Shown piece after piece: positions 45,865-54,201 of a stretch of 64,000 nucleotides of DNA. A program made the translations under genes and the position numbers. Source of the stretch: Actinotalea alkalitolerans (lineage in GTDB: Bacteria > Actinomycetota > Actinomycetes > Actinomycetales > Cellulomonadaceae). The DNA lies in NCBI RefSeq assembly GCF_023369855.1, contig NZ_JAMBPP010000012.1, positions 62,001-126,000 on the forward strand, in the 5' to 3' direction. Numbering within the stretch: the stretch's first letter is position 1; each line of letters opens with the position of its first letter. The notes beneath the pieces are model-generated. The model had not been told where the DNA came from. It was given only the letters and a program-made list of their open reading frames with translations, and made no database searches.

Positions 45865-45973
45865 GGCGTGGGCTCCTTCGCTCGTGCCTGGCGGACCGCG
45901 ACCTGGCCAGCATAGGAGGTGCCGAGGAACGCCCCGGCGGGCGGGCTCGCGCCGACGGCGGTAGACAAGGTCG

Positions 45974-46957
45974 GTGACCATCATCGGATTCCATGCCTCC
46001 CACGAGCAGATCGATCCCGGCACCCTGCTGCGTGACGTCCAGCACGCCGAGCAGGCAGGCTTCGGGGCGGCGATGTGCTCCGACCACCTCGCGCCCTGGA
46101 GCCACGAGCAGGGGGAGTCGGGGTTCGCCTGGTCGTGGCTCGGTGCGGCGCTGGCCACGACCGGGTTGCGGTTCGGCGTCGTGAACGCCCCGGGCCAGCG
46201 CTACCACCCGGTGATCGTGGCCCAGGCGGTGGCCACCCTGGGCTCGATGTTCCCCGGTCGCTTCTGGGCCGCCCTGGGCTCGGGCGAGAACATGAACGAG
46301 CACGTGACCGGCGACCAGTGGCCCCGCAAGGAGACGCGTGACGCGCGGCTCGAGGAGTGCGTGGACGTCATCCGTCGGCTCCTCGCGGGCCAGGAGGTCA
46401 CCCATGACGGACTGGTGACGGTGGACCGTGCACGGCTGTGGACGTTGCCCGCGACGGCGCCCGCCCTGGTGGCGCCGGCGGTGACCGTCGCCACGGCCCG
46501 TCGGATGGCGTCCTGGTCGGACGGTCTGATCACGATCAACCAGCCGCACGACGTGCTTCGCGAGATGCTGGACGCCTACGCCGAGGTCGGCGGGCGCGGG
46601 CCTCGGTGCCTGCAGGTCCACGTCTCCTGGGCCCCTGACGAGGCCGAGGCCGAGCGTCTGGCCCATGAGCAGTGGCGGACCAACGGGCTGCAGCCCCCGC
46701 TGTGCTGGGACCTGACCGGCCCCGGCGACTACGAGCAGGCGAGCGTGCACGTCCGTCCGTCCGACGTCCGCGAGTTCGTGCTCGTCTCGAGCGACCTCGG
46801 CAGGCTCACCGCGTGGATCGCCGACCTCGTCGCCCTCGGCTTCGACGAGGTCTACCTCCACCACGTCGGCAAGGAGCAGAGCCGGTTCATCGACACCTTC
46901 GGCGAGCACGTCCTTCCCGAGCTCGCAGGAGCGGAGGAGCGGACCCGCTCGGCGTGA
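45974..46957 (+). CDS. TIGR03885-type flavin oxidoreductase (luciferase-like)
   Basis: The 327-residue TIM-barrel protein is of the bacterial luciferase-like monooxygenase superfamily and matches the non-F420 subgroup called TIGR03885. It begins TIIGFHASHEQIDPGTLL and includes CSDHLAPWSHEQGESGFAWS, FPGRFWAALGSGENMNEHV and GDQWPRKETRDARL. The gene is usually next to a trehalose synthase-like GH13 gene, as here, 55 bases on; the reason is unknown. GTG 45974. Confidence 0.9.
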   Translation: MTIIGFHASHEQIDPGTLLRDVQHAEQAGFGAAMCSDHLAPWSHEQGESGFAWSWLGAALATTGLRFGVVNAPGQRYHPVIVAQAVATLGSMFPGRFWAALGSGENMNEHVTGDQWPRKETRDARLEECVDVIRRLLAGQEVTHDGLVTVDRARLWTLPATAPALVAPAVTVATARRMASWSDGLITINQPHDVLREMLDAYAEVGGRGPRCLQVHVSWAPDEAEAERLAHEQWRTNGLQPPLCWDLTGPGDYEQASVHVRPSDVREFVLVSSDLGRLTAWIADLVALGFDEVYLHHVGKEQSRFIDTFGEHVLPELAGAEERTRSA

Positions 46958-47012
46958 GCACACCCGAGCCCGCAGCCCGACACGCGCACGACCCCCGACG
47001 AGAGGCAACCCG

Positions 47013-48734
47013 GTGAGGATCACGGACACCAGCGACCTGTGGTGGAAGAACGCCGTCTACTACTGCCTGGACGTGGAGACGTTCATGGACTGGGACGGTG
47101 ACGGCACGGGGGACTTCCAGGGTCTCGCCCAGCGCATCGACTACCTGGCCGAGCTCGGCGTCACCTGCCTGTGGCTGATGCCGTTCTACCCGACCGCAGA
47201 CCGGGACGACGGCTACGACATCACCGACATGTACGGGGTCGACGAGCGGCTCGGCACCCACGGGGACGTGGTCGAGCTGATCCGCACGGCCAGGGACCGG
47301 GGCATGCGGGTGATCGCGGACCTCGTCGTCAACCACACCTCGGACCGCCACCCGTGGTTCCGCTCGGCGCGGTCCAGCAAGGACTCCCCGCACCGTGACT
47401 ACTACGTCTGGCGTTCCGACCCGCCGCCGGACACCTCGGACGAGGTCGTCTTCCCCGACCAGGAGGACGGCATCTGGGAGCTGGACGAGAAGACCGGCGA
47501 GTACTACCTCCACCGCTTCTACAAGCACCAGCCCGACCTGAACATCACCAACCCGGTGGTGCGGGACGAGATCGCCAAGGCGATCGGCTTCTGGCTCGAG
47601 CTGGGGCTCTCGGGGTTCCGGGTCGACGCGGTCCCGTACTTCCTCGAGGTGCGCGACGCCACGCAGGAGAGCACCGAGGACCTGGGCGACCCGCACGACT
47701 ACCTCCGGTCGCTGCGCACCGTCCTGGGCCGCCGGGTCGGGGACGCGATGCTGCTCGGCGAGGTGAACCTGCCCTACCAGGAGCAGGTGCGCTACTTCGG
47801 GTCGGGCCACGGGGACGAGCTCTCGATGATGTTCGACTTCGTGGGCATGCAGAACATGTACCTGTCGCTGGCCCGCGCCGACGCCGGCCCCCTGACGCAG
47901 GCGCTGCAGTCGCGTCCACCCATCCCGGCCGACTGCCAGTGGGCGACCTTCGTGCGCAACCACGACGAGCTGACGCTGGACAAGCTGAGCGAGGAGGAGA
48001 GGCAGGAGGTGTTCGCGGCCTTCGGACCGCAGGAGGAGATGCAGCTGTTCGGTCGCGGTCTGCGCCGCCGGCTCCCGCCGATGCTCGACGGCGACCCCCG
48101 CCGGATCCGCCTGGTGTACTCCCTGCTCTTCGCCCTGCCCGGCACACCGGTGCTGTTCTACGGCGAGGAGATCGGGATGGGCGAGAACCTCGACGCCCCG
48201 GGACGGCTCGCGGTCCGTACGCCCATGCAGTGGACCAGCGGTCCGAACGGCGGCTTCTCGACCGCGAGGGCCTCGCGCCTGCCCGGTCCTGTGGTCGAGG
48301 GAGGCTTCGGACCCGAGCACGTCAACGTGGCCGACCAGCTCCACGACCCCGACTCGCTGCTCAACTTCGTCTCCCACCTCTCGCGCCGCTACCGCGAGTG
48401 CCCCGAGCTGGGATGGAGCGGGGTCGAGGTCCTCGAGCAGCCGCACACGAGCGTCCTCGCGCTCTGCAGCTCGGTGCCGTCCACGGGACCGCGAGGATCG
48501 AGCAGCTCGGGGGAGGACGGCATCATCATCACGGTGCACAACCTGTCCCCGGAGCCGGTCGTCGTCCCGTTGACGCTGTCGATGGTGGCGGACCCGGCCG
48601 GACGCCGCCTGACGGACCTCCTGGGTGCCGGGTACCTCGACGTCGACGACCGTGCCCGCGTGGAGGTGCCGCTCGAGGGCTACGGCTACCGTTGGCTCCG
48701 TCTCGTCGGGCCGGGAACCCGCCGACTGGTGTAG
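47013..48734 (+). CDS. GH13 alpha-amylase family, trehalose synthase-like
   Basis: The 573-residue protein is a glycoside hydrolase family 13 enzyme. Catalytic residues are in place: Asp205 (GFRVDAVPYF), Glu250 (LLGEVNLPYQ) and Asp318 (FVRNHDELTL). It opens with WWKNAVYYCLDVETFMDWDG, as in TreS-like enzymes that interconvert maltose and trehalose, but lacks features that distinguish TreS from alpha-glucosidase beyond doubt. The pairing with a TIGR03885 gene is typical for this subgroup. The last 90 residues form a beta-domain. GTG 47013. Ends five bases before a convergent gene. Confidence 0.9.
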   Translation: MRITDTSDLWWKNAVYYCLDVETFMDWDGDGTGDFQGLAQRIDYLAELGVTCLWLMPFYPTADRDDGYDITDMYGVDERLGTHGDVVELIRTARDRGMRVIADLVVNHTSDRHPWFRSARSSKDSPHRDYYVWRSDPPPDTSDEVVFPDQEDGIWELDEKTGEYYLHRFYKHQPDLNITNPVVRDEIAKAIGFWLELGLSGFRVDAVPYFLEVRDATQESTEDLGDPHDYLRSLRTVLGRRVGDAMLLGEVNLPYQEQVRYFGSGHGDELSMMFDFVGMQNMYLSLARADAGPLTQALQSRPPIPADCQWATFVRNHDELTLDKLSEEERQEVFAAFGPQEEMQLFGRGLRRRLPPMLDGDPRRIRLVYSLLFALPGTPVLFYGEEIGMGENLDAPGRLAVRTPMQWTSGPNGGFSTARASRLPGPVVEGGFGPEHVNVADQLHDPDSLLNFVSHLSRRYRECPELGWSGVEVLEQPHTSVLALCSSVPSTGPRGSSSSGEDGIIITVHNLSPEPVVVPLTLSMVADPAGRRLTDLLGAGYLDVDDRARVEVPLEGYGYRWLRLVGPGTRRLV

Positions 48735-48739
48735 GCCGC

Positions 48740-49768
48740 TCAGCCGAGAAGATCGGCCACGGCACGGAGCGTGCTCAGGTCGCCCTGGACGAGGATCGAG
48801 GTGACGACGGTCTCCTCCCACTCGGCCAGGCGGTCGCGCACGGCGCCCGGGCTGCCGATCAGGGCGATGTCCTGGACCAGTGCGGTCGGCACGGCGGCCG
48901 TCGCCTCGGCACGACGGCCTTCGCCGAACAGCCGGGCGACCTCCTCGCACTCGCGGGTGTACCCGAGCCGCTCGATCATGTCGCGGTGGAAGTTGGCGGT
49001 CTGGGCGCCCATCCCTCCGACGTACAGGGCGATGAAGGGCCGGACGACGTCCGCCGCGCGCTCCACGTCCTCGTCGATCACGACCGGCACCGTCGTGCTG
49101 ACCTCGAAGTGATCGGGGGCAGGCAGGTCGGGCGACCGGCGGGCGAACCCCTCGGCCAGTGCGGCACGGTAGGTCTCGTCGAGCGCCGGGGAGAAGAAGA
49201 GCGGCAGCCATCCGTCGGCGATCTCGGCCGAGAGCGCGACGTTCTTGGGGCCCTCCGCCGCGAGGTGGACGGGCAGGTGCGGTCGGAGCGGGTGGACGGT
49301 CGGGCGCAACGGCCGTCCCAGCCCGGTGCCGCCGGGGTACGGGAGCTGGTAGAACTCGCCGTCGTGGGCCACGGGGGACTGCCTGCGCAGCACCTGGCGG
49401 ACGATGTCGACGTACTCCCGGGTGCGGGCCAGCGGGCGGGGGTAGGGGTAGCCGTACCAGCCCTCGACGACCTGCGGGCCCGAGGCACCCAGGCCCAGGA
49501 CGAAGCGCCCACCGCTCAGGTGGTCCATGGTCAGTGCAGCCATCGCCGTGGCGGTGGGTGCGCGGGCGGACATCTGGGCGATCGCCGTGCCGAGGCGGAC
49601 GTTCCTGGTCCGGCTTCCCCACCAGGCGAGCGGGGTCAGGGCGTCCGACCCGTAGGCCTCGGCGGTCCACACCGAGTCGAGCCCGAGCTCGTCGGCAAGC
49701 AGCACCGCCTTCTGCGCGTCGGGTGGTGGACCGGCCGACCAGTAGCCGAGGTGGTAGCCGAAGCGCAT
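48740..49768 (-). CDS. LLM-class F420-dependent oxidoreductase
   Basis: The 342-residue luciferase-like protein begins MRFGYHLGYWSAG and has LADELGLDSVWTAEAYGSDA, MSARAPTATAMAALTMDHLS, GGRFVLGLGASGPQVVEGWYG and AAEGPKNVALSAEIADGWLP, the pattern of F420-dependent members in actinobacteria. It moves hydride between F420H2 and an unknown substrate. ATG 49768 sits behind GAAGGAGATGAG. It may share a transcript with the DUF4126 gene 38 bases upstream. Confidence 0.9.
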   Translation of the reverse strand: MRFGYHLGYWSAGPPPDAQKAVLLADELGLDSVWTAEAYGSDALTPLAWWGSRTRNVRLGTAIAQMSARAPTATAMAALTMDHLSGGRFVLGLGASGPQVVEGWYGYPYPRPLARTREYVDIVRQVLRRQSPVAHDGEFYQLPYPGGTGLGRPLRPTVHPLRPHLPVHLAAEGPKNVALSAEIADGWLPLFFSPALDETYRAALAEGFARRSPDLPAPDHFEVSTTVPVVIDEDVERAADVVRPFIALYVGGMGAQTANFHRDMIERLGYTRECEEVARLFGEGRRAEATAAVPTALVQDIALIGSPGAVRDRLAEWEETVVTSILVQGDLSTLRAVADLLG

Positions 49769-49806
49769 CTCATCTCCTTCGACGGCGCGGTGGTGAGGGG
49801 ACGCTA

Positions 49807-50409
49807 TCAAGCCGGACGCGGTGGGGCAGGCACCCGCCGTCGAGCTCGTCGTCTGAGCGTCCGCACCGCGAGCCAGCCGAGCACGAACAACCCGACCAGC
49901 ACGAGAGCCGGGACGAGGACGGCTGCCAGCGAGAGCAGGACGCTCAGGATGTCCTCGATCCCGCTCACCACGGGGCCACCCAGGCCACCGGTGCTGGTGT
50001 TGACCCCCACCCTGAGCAGGGCCTTGGCGACGTGGACCGTCAGGGACAGCACGACCCCGGCCAGGACCGCGAGCCACTGACCCGTGGTCGTCCCCTCGAC
50101 CGTCGCAGGGACCGCCATGGTCTGCGCCCCGACCCCCGCGCTGAAGGCCACGCCTCCCGCAGCAGGTCGCAGCACGCTCTGGAGTACGTCGTTGAGGTGG
50201 TCGACCCCGGGGATCTTGTCGGCGACGACCTCGACCAGCAGCAGGACGACGAGCACCGCGATGGCCCAGCCGTCGGTCAACCAGGTCCACCCCTCGGAGA
50301 GCTCGACCAGTGGGGTCCAACGCGCAAGAACGCTCAGCACGAGGAGCGGGAGCGCGGCGTTGAGTCCCGCCGCGGTGGCGAGCCCGGTCGCGGTGAGGAG
50401 CTCGAGCAT
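49807..50409 (-). CDS. DUF4126 membrane protein
   Basis: The 200-residue protein has about five membrane spans, beginning MLELLTATGLATAAGLNAAL and including AIAVLVVLLLVEVVADKIPG, VDHLNDVLQSVLRPAAGGVAFSAG by family pattern, GQWLAVLAGVVLSLTVHVAK and a final span before an Arg/Pro tail. DUF4126 has no known function. Lies between the F420 oxidoreductase gene and a strong hairpin. Confidence 0.87.
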   Translation of the reverse strand: MLELLTATGLATAAGLNAALPLLVLSVLARWTPLVELSEGWTWLTDGWAIAVLVVLLLVEVVADKIPGVDHLNDVLQSVLRPAAGGVAFSAGVGAQTMAVPATVEGTTTGQWLAVLAGVVLSLTVHVAKALLRVGVNTSTGGLGGPVVSGIEDILSVLLSLAAVLVPALVLVGLFVLGWLAVRTLRRRARRRVPAPPRPA

Positions 50410-50454
50410 GGTCCCAGCATCGCACCTGGTGCGTTCGCGCCGGATGTCCTGTCA

Positions 50455-50484
50455 CCCGGACCTGGACCCGGACCCGGACCCGGA
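50455..50484. repeat. Hexanucleotide tandem repeat
   Basis: Five copies of CCCGGA stand in a row, the second varying as CCTGGA. The run lies in the gap between the csbD-like and DUF4126 genes, next to a hairpin. It is short enough to be slippage-generated spacer. Confidence 0.8.
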
Positions 50485-50490
50485 CAGCAC

Positions 50491-50538
50491 ACCACCCGCC
50501 CAGCGGTGATCGGGGATCACCTGCACCGGGCGGGTGGT
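50491..50538. terminator. Nested hairpin terminator after csbD-like gene
   Basis: Outer 11-base arms ACCACCCGCCC / GGGCGGGTGGT (50491-50501 and 50528-50538) enclose an inner stem GGTGATC / GATCACC (50505-50511 and 50515-50521). It lies just past the end of the csbD-like gene on the minus strand and is a good terminator candidate. Confidence 0.72.
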
Positions 50539-50572
50539 GGTGGAGTCACGGCGCAGCGACGCCGGGTACGAC

Positions 50573-50743
50573 CTACTTGAAGGCGTCCTTGACCTTCTCG
50601 CCGGCCTGCTTGAGGTCGGCCTTGGCCTGGTCGCCCTTGCCCTCGGCCTCGAGCTGCTCGTCACCGGTCGCGGCGCCGGTGGCTTCCTTGATCTTGCCGC
50701 CACCCTTCTCGCCGGTGTTCTTGGCCTTGTCGTCGAACCCCAT
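50573..50743 (-). CDS. CsbD-family small stress protein
   Basis: A 56-residue protein read from ATG 50743: it starts MGFDDKAKNTGEKGGGKIKE, continues ATGAATGDEQLEAEGKGDQ and ends GEKVKDAFK. This is the compact Lys/Glu/Gly/Ala CsbD pattern; in Bacillus the family is under general-stress sigma control. The gene was identified from codon reading on the minus strand and has GGAAGGGG before the start. It is followed by a strong hairpin. The 178-base gap upstream to the phosphatidyltransferase holds no motif I recognise. Confidence 0.9.
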   Translation of the reverse strand: MGFDDKAKNTGEKGGGKIKEATGAATGDEQLEAEGKGDQAKADLKQAGEKVKDAFK

Positions 50744-50921
50744 GGTGGACCCCTTCCGTCGTATGTGGTCGTTGCCCCTCGACGCTACGTCGCGCCAGGT
50801 GCCTGCGCGCGGCGAAGGGCCCGCTCCCCGGGCACAGGGCCGTAGGATCGACGGAAGAACCCCGCCACGGAGCCCAGCCGCAGCGGGGTGTCAGGGGTAC
50901 CCGGGCCCCAGCGGCCCAGAC

Positions 50922-51548
50922 ATGAGGAGTGCGGTGGCGCAGGCACGGGACGAGGTCGGTGCCGACCGCTCACGTCCCGACGGTCCTTCGCGCGTCCTGA
51001 CGATCCCCAACGCCATCAGCGCTCTGCGCCTCCTGCTCGTGCCGGTCTTCACGGGGCTGCTGCTGGCTGGTGAGGACCTCTGGGGACTGGTCGTGCTGGC
51101 CGTGTCCGGGGCGAGCGACTGGCTCGACGGGGTGCTGGCACGCCGCCTGGGGCAGCAGTCGCGGCTCGGGGAGCTCCTGGACCCGGCAGCCGACCGGCTC
51201 TTCATCGTCGTGACGCTCATCGTGCTGGCACTGCGCGACGTCATCCCGGTGTGGCTGGTGGTCGTGATCATCCTGCGGGACGTCCTGCTGGCTCTGGTCC
51301 TGGCCCTGCTCTTCCTCGCGCGGGTCGGTCCGCTCCCTGTGCACTTCGCCGGCAAGGCGGGGACCTTCGCGCTCCTGTACGCCTTCCCGCTGCTCCTGCT
51401 CGGCCAGTGGCAGGGGGTGGTGCCGACAGCAGCAGGGATCATCGGGTGGGCGTTCGCCTGGTGGGGGATCGGGCTCTACTGGTTGGCCGCAGGCATCTAC
51501 ATCCGCCAGGCAGCAGGCGAGCTGCGTCGGCGGTCGGTGTCCGCGTGA
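50922..51548 (+). CDS. CDP-alcohol phosphatidyltransferase family protein
   Basis: The 208-residue membrane enzyme has the complete family motif, D-x2-D-G-x2-A-R-x8-G-x3-D-x3-D, seen as SDWLDGVLARRLG and RLGELLDPAADR. It transfers a phospho-alcohol onto CDP-diacylglycerol; a PgsA-like or cardiolipin-type role cannot be separated by sequence alone. Six spans are visible. The start at ATG 50922 could instead be GTG 50934. Its stop overlaps the DUF881 start as GTGA. It heads a DUF881-sbp-DUF881 operon. Confidence 0.88.
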   Translation: MRSAVAQARDEVGADRSRPDGPSRVLTIPNAISALRLLLVPVFTGLLLAGEDLWGLVVLAVSGASDWLDGVLARRLGQQSRLGELLDPAADRLFIVVTLIVLALRDVIPVWLVVVIILRDVLLALVLALLFLARVGPLPVHFAGKAGTFALLYAFPLLLLGQWQGVVPTAAGIIGWAFAWWGIGLYWLAAGIYIRQAAGELRRRSVSA

Positions 51549-52462
51549 CGTCGGACGACACGCCCAGGAGCGAGGTGGGGCCGGCGACCCCGCGCCACGC
51601 GGCCCGTCCCGTCGACGCGTCGATGAGCCTGCTCAACGAGGTCATGTACCGCCCCCTCGACCCGGAGTACGCCGAGGCGGCCCGTTCCCCCGCGCCCCCA
51701 GCGACGGGCGCCCGTCGCGCCGCCCAGGTGGTGCTGACCCTCGCGCTCGCCACCGTGCTGGGGCTCGTGACGGTGAGCGCCGTGAGCTCGTTACGCACAC
51801 CACAGCCCTCGGCCGTCCAGGCCAGGGCGCTGCTCGAGAAGGAGATCGACGAGCGTTCCTCGGCGGCCGACCGGCTCCAGGCCGACATCCAGGGGATGAG
51901 CGAGGAGATTGCCCAGCTCCAGACGTCGGCGCTGGCCGAGGAGGACCCCGGCCTGTTCCTGCTGCTCCAGCAGGCTGAGCTGCACTCGGGTGCGGTGAGC
52001 GTCGCAGGTCCCGGGCTCGTGATCGAGCTCGACGACGGCGAGGAGGACGAGGACGACCCGCGCGGGTCGCTCGACCACCAGGTCCAGGACGTCGACCTGC
52101 AGATCGTGACCAACGGGCTGTGGGCCGCCGGCGCCGAGGCCATCGCCGTCAACGGCAGACGACTGACCGCGCTGAGCGCCATCCGCAGCGCCGGCCAGGC
52201 GATCCTGGTGGGTCCCTCACCACTCATCGCCCCCTACCGGATCGAGGCGATCGGGGAGGTCCGCACGATGCAGACCTCGTTCGCGCGTTCCTCCGCCGCC
52301 GCCCACCTCGGCTTCATCTCCGGTACCTACGGGATCGAGACCTCGATCACCGCGACGACCTCGCTCGAGCTCTCGGGGGCCGGGAGCACGACCTTGCGCC
52401 ACGCCCGCGCCCTGCCCGATGTGGCATCGTCTGACGCACCTGACAAGGAAGGCTCTTCATGA
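51545..52462 (+). CDS. DUF881 membrane protein (copy 1)
   Basis: The 305-residue protein has a disordered N-terminus, one membrane span (VVLTLALATVLGLVTVSAV), a coiled coil (RALLEKEIDERSSAADRLQ) and an external DUF881 domain (GPGLVIELDDGEEDEDDP, DLQIVTNGLWAAGAEAIAVN, GFISGTYGIETSI). DUF881 genes cluster with division and envelope genes in actinobacteria; function unknown. Coupled to both neighbours by GTGA/ATGA overlaps. Confidence 0.87.
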   Translation: MTSDDTPRSEVGPATPRHAARPVDASMSLLNEVMYRPLDPEYAEAARSPAPPATGARRAAQVVLTLALATVLGLVTVSAVSSLRTPQPSAVQARALLEKEIDERSSAADRLQADIQGMSEEIAQLQTSALAEEDPGLFLLLQQAELHSGAVSVAGPGLVIELDDGEEDEDDPRGSLDHQVQDVDLQIVTNGLWAAGAEAIAVNGRRLTALSAIRSAGQAILVGPSPLIAPYRIEAIGEVRTMQTSFARSSAAAHLGFISGTYGIETSITATTSLELSGAGSTTLRHARALPDVASSDAPDKEGSS

Positions 52463-52791
52463 TCGCCGTGCTGGGACTCATCATCGGGGCCCTCGTGGGT
52501 CTGGCCCTGGAGCCCACCGTGCCGGTAGCCCTCCAGCCGTACCTGCCGATCGCGGTCGTGGCCGCGCTGGACGCCCTTTTCGGCGGGCTCCGCGCACTGC
52601 TCGACGGGACCTTCGACGACCGGGTGTTCCTCGTCTCGTTCCTGTCCAACGTCGTGGTCGCGGCGCTCATCGTCTTCCTGGGTGATCAGCTCGGCGTCGG
52701 GACCCAGCTCTCGACCGGCGTCGTGGTCGTCCTGGGCATCCGGATCTTCTCCAACGCCGCAGCCATCCGTCGACACCTCTTCCGGGCCTGA
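52459..52791 (+). CDS. sbp: Small basic protein family (DUF1290)
   Basis: The 110-residue protein has three membrane spans starting MIAVLGLIIGALVGLAL and contains PYLPIAVVAALDALFGGLRA, the family signature, then DRVFLVSFLSNVVVAALIVF. Sits between two DUF881 genes, the standard arrangement. It overlaps the preceding stop as ATGA. Confidence 0.92.
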   Translation: MIAVLGLIIGALVGLALEPTVPVALQPYLPIAVVAALDALFGGLRALLDGTFDDRVFLVSFLSNVVVAALIVFLGDQLGVGTQLSTGVVVVLGIRIFSNAAAIRRHLFRA

Positions 52792-52793
52792 GC

Positions 52794-53597
52794 ATGTCGC
52801 CCGACCATCGCGCCGACCCGGGCCAGGACCCGGACGAGCAGTCGCCCACCCCCACCCGGCCACCGCTCTCGGCCTCGTGGCGGACCGTCCGGCGCGCGCT
52901 CGCACCCCGCGCGACCCGTGCCCAGGGCATGGCCGGTCTGCTGTGCGCGCTGCTGGGCTTCGCTCTGGTCGTCCAGGTGCAGCAGACCCGCACGGACGGG
53001 CTCACGAACCTGCGTCAGGACGAGCTGGTCCGGATCCTTGACGACGTGACGCAGCGCTCGGAGGAGCTCACCGCGCAGGCGAACGCCCTGCGGTCGGAGC
53101 GCAACGAGCTGGTCAGCGGTTCCGACACGCAGCGCACCGCCCGTGAGGCGGCGGCGCAACGAGCCGAGGTCCAGGGCATCCTCGCCGGGAGGCTGCCCGC
53201 CCAGGGACCGGGCATCGAGCTCGTCATCGTCGAGCGCGAGGGCAGCATCCCCGCACTGACCATGCACAACGTGCTCGAGGAGCTCCGCAACGCAGGAGCG
53301 GAGGCCGTGCAGCTCAACGACCTCCGGCTCACCGCCCAGAGCTACTTCGTCGACGTCCCTGATGGTCTGGTCGTCGACGGGACGCTGCTGTCCCCCCCGT
53401 ACCGGTGGCTCGCGATCGGTGACCCGGCAACACTCTCGGGTGCGCTGGGCATCCGTGGAGGTGCCCTGGCGACGGTTCGCAACGCGGGTGGGGCGACCAA
53501 CCTCGACTCCCGCGACCTGGTCGAGGTCGCGGCGACCAAGGCCATCAGTGCACCCCGGTTCGCCACGCCGGTCCCGGTCGCGGAGACGGACGAGTGA
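52794..53597 (+). CDS. DUF881 membrane protein (copy 2)
   Basis: The 267-residue protein has one span near residue 45 (GMAGLLCALLGFALVVQVQQ), a coiled coil (QRSEELTAQANALRSERNEL) and a DUF881 domain (GPGIELVIVEREGSIPAL, VLEELRNAGAEAVQLNDLRL). It is a paralog of copy 1 and ends the operon. The gap to the FHA gene is 112 bases. Confidence 0.88.
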   Translation: MSPDHRADPGQDPDEQSPTPTRPPLSASWRTVRRALAPRATRAQGMAGLLCALLGFALVVQVQQTRTDGLTNLRQDELVRILDDVTQRSEELTAQANALRSERNELVSGSDTQRTAREAAAQRAEVQGILAGRLPAQGPGIELVIVEREGSIPALTMHNVLEELRNAGAEAVQLNDLRLTAQSYFVDVPDGLVVDGTLLSPPYRWLAIGDPATLSGALGIRGGALATVRNAGGATNLDSRDLVEVAATKAISAPRFATPVPVAETDE

Positions 53598-53709
53598 GCC
53601 ACCCCGGGTGGCCGCAGGAGTCCCAGGGCTCCCGGGACCGGGATCGGCCGCATAGGCTGTACCAGCAGCACACCCGAGCCAGCACATCCGGCGCCGCCGA
53701 GGAGGAATC

Positions 53710-54201
53710 ATGACCGAGCGCGATGCGTCAGACCAGCGATGGGCAGCGGCCGACACGACGATCAGCCTCGGCGAGGGGTTGATCGGCTCGGTCGAGCACG
53801 AGATCCCCGCAGCCGTGGGACTGACGCCCGAGGAGAATGCGGCCGTCGCGGCACTTCCCCGGACCTCGGCGCTGCTGATCATGCAGCGCGGACCGAGCTC
53901 GGGCGCACGCTTCCTCCTGGACGCCGACCGGACCGTGGCCGGTCGGAGCCCCGATGCCGACATCTTCCTGGACGACGTCACGGTCTCGCGCAAGCATGTC
54001 GAGTTCGTGCGGGAGCTCGACGACTTCGTGGTCCGCGACATCGGGTCGTTGAACGGCACCTACGTCAACCGCTCTCGTATCGAGCAGGCGGTGCTCAGGA
54101 CGGGTGACGAGGTCCAGATCGGCAAGTTCCGGATGACCTTCCACCCCAGCCCGGCGCGCTCCGCCGCCGGACGTCCGCAGCCCACGGACGAGAACGCGTG
54201 A
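53710..54201 (+). CDS. garA: FHA-domain regulator, GarA/OdhI-like
   Basis: The 163-residue protein pairs a Thr-Thr motif at 16-17 (ADTTISLGEG) with an FHA domain at ~55-145: G-R at 78-79, S93-R-K-H96, and N115-G-T in GSLNGTYVN. In mycobacteria and corynebacteria the homolog is phosphorylated by PknB/PknG on the Thr motif, which then binds its own FHA domain; the free form inhibits 2-oxoglutarate dehydrogenase and related enzymes. The motif here is a variant of the usual ETTS. ATG 53710. Stop overlaps the FtsR GTG. Confidence 0.87.
   Translation: MTERDASDQRWAAADTTISLGEGLIGSVEHEIPAAVGLTPEENAAVAALPRTSALLIMQRGPSSGARFLLDADRTVAGRSPDADIFLDDVTVSRKHVEFVRELDDFVVRDIGSLNGTYVNRSRIEQAVLRTGDEVQIGKFRMTFHPSPARSAAGRPQPTDENA

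Noticed and set aside
46887-49670. 927-codon minus-strand open frame
   Set aside because: Antisense to the GH13 gene and out of frame with the F420 oxidoreductase; no recognisable domain.
50455-50484. CRISPR-like array
   Set aside because: Six-base units without spacers; no cas genes in the window.
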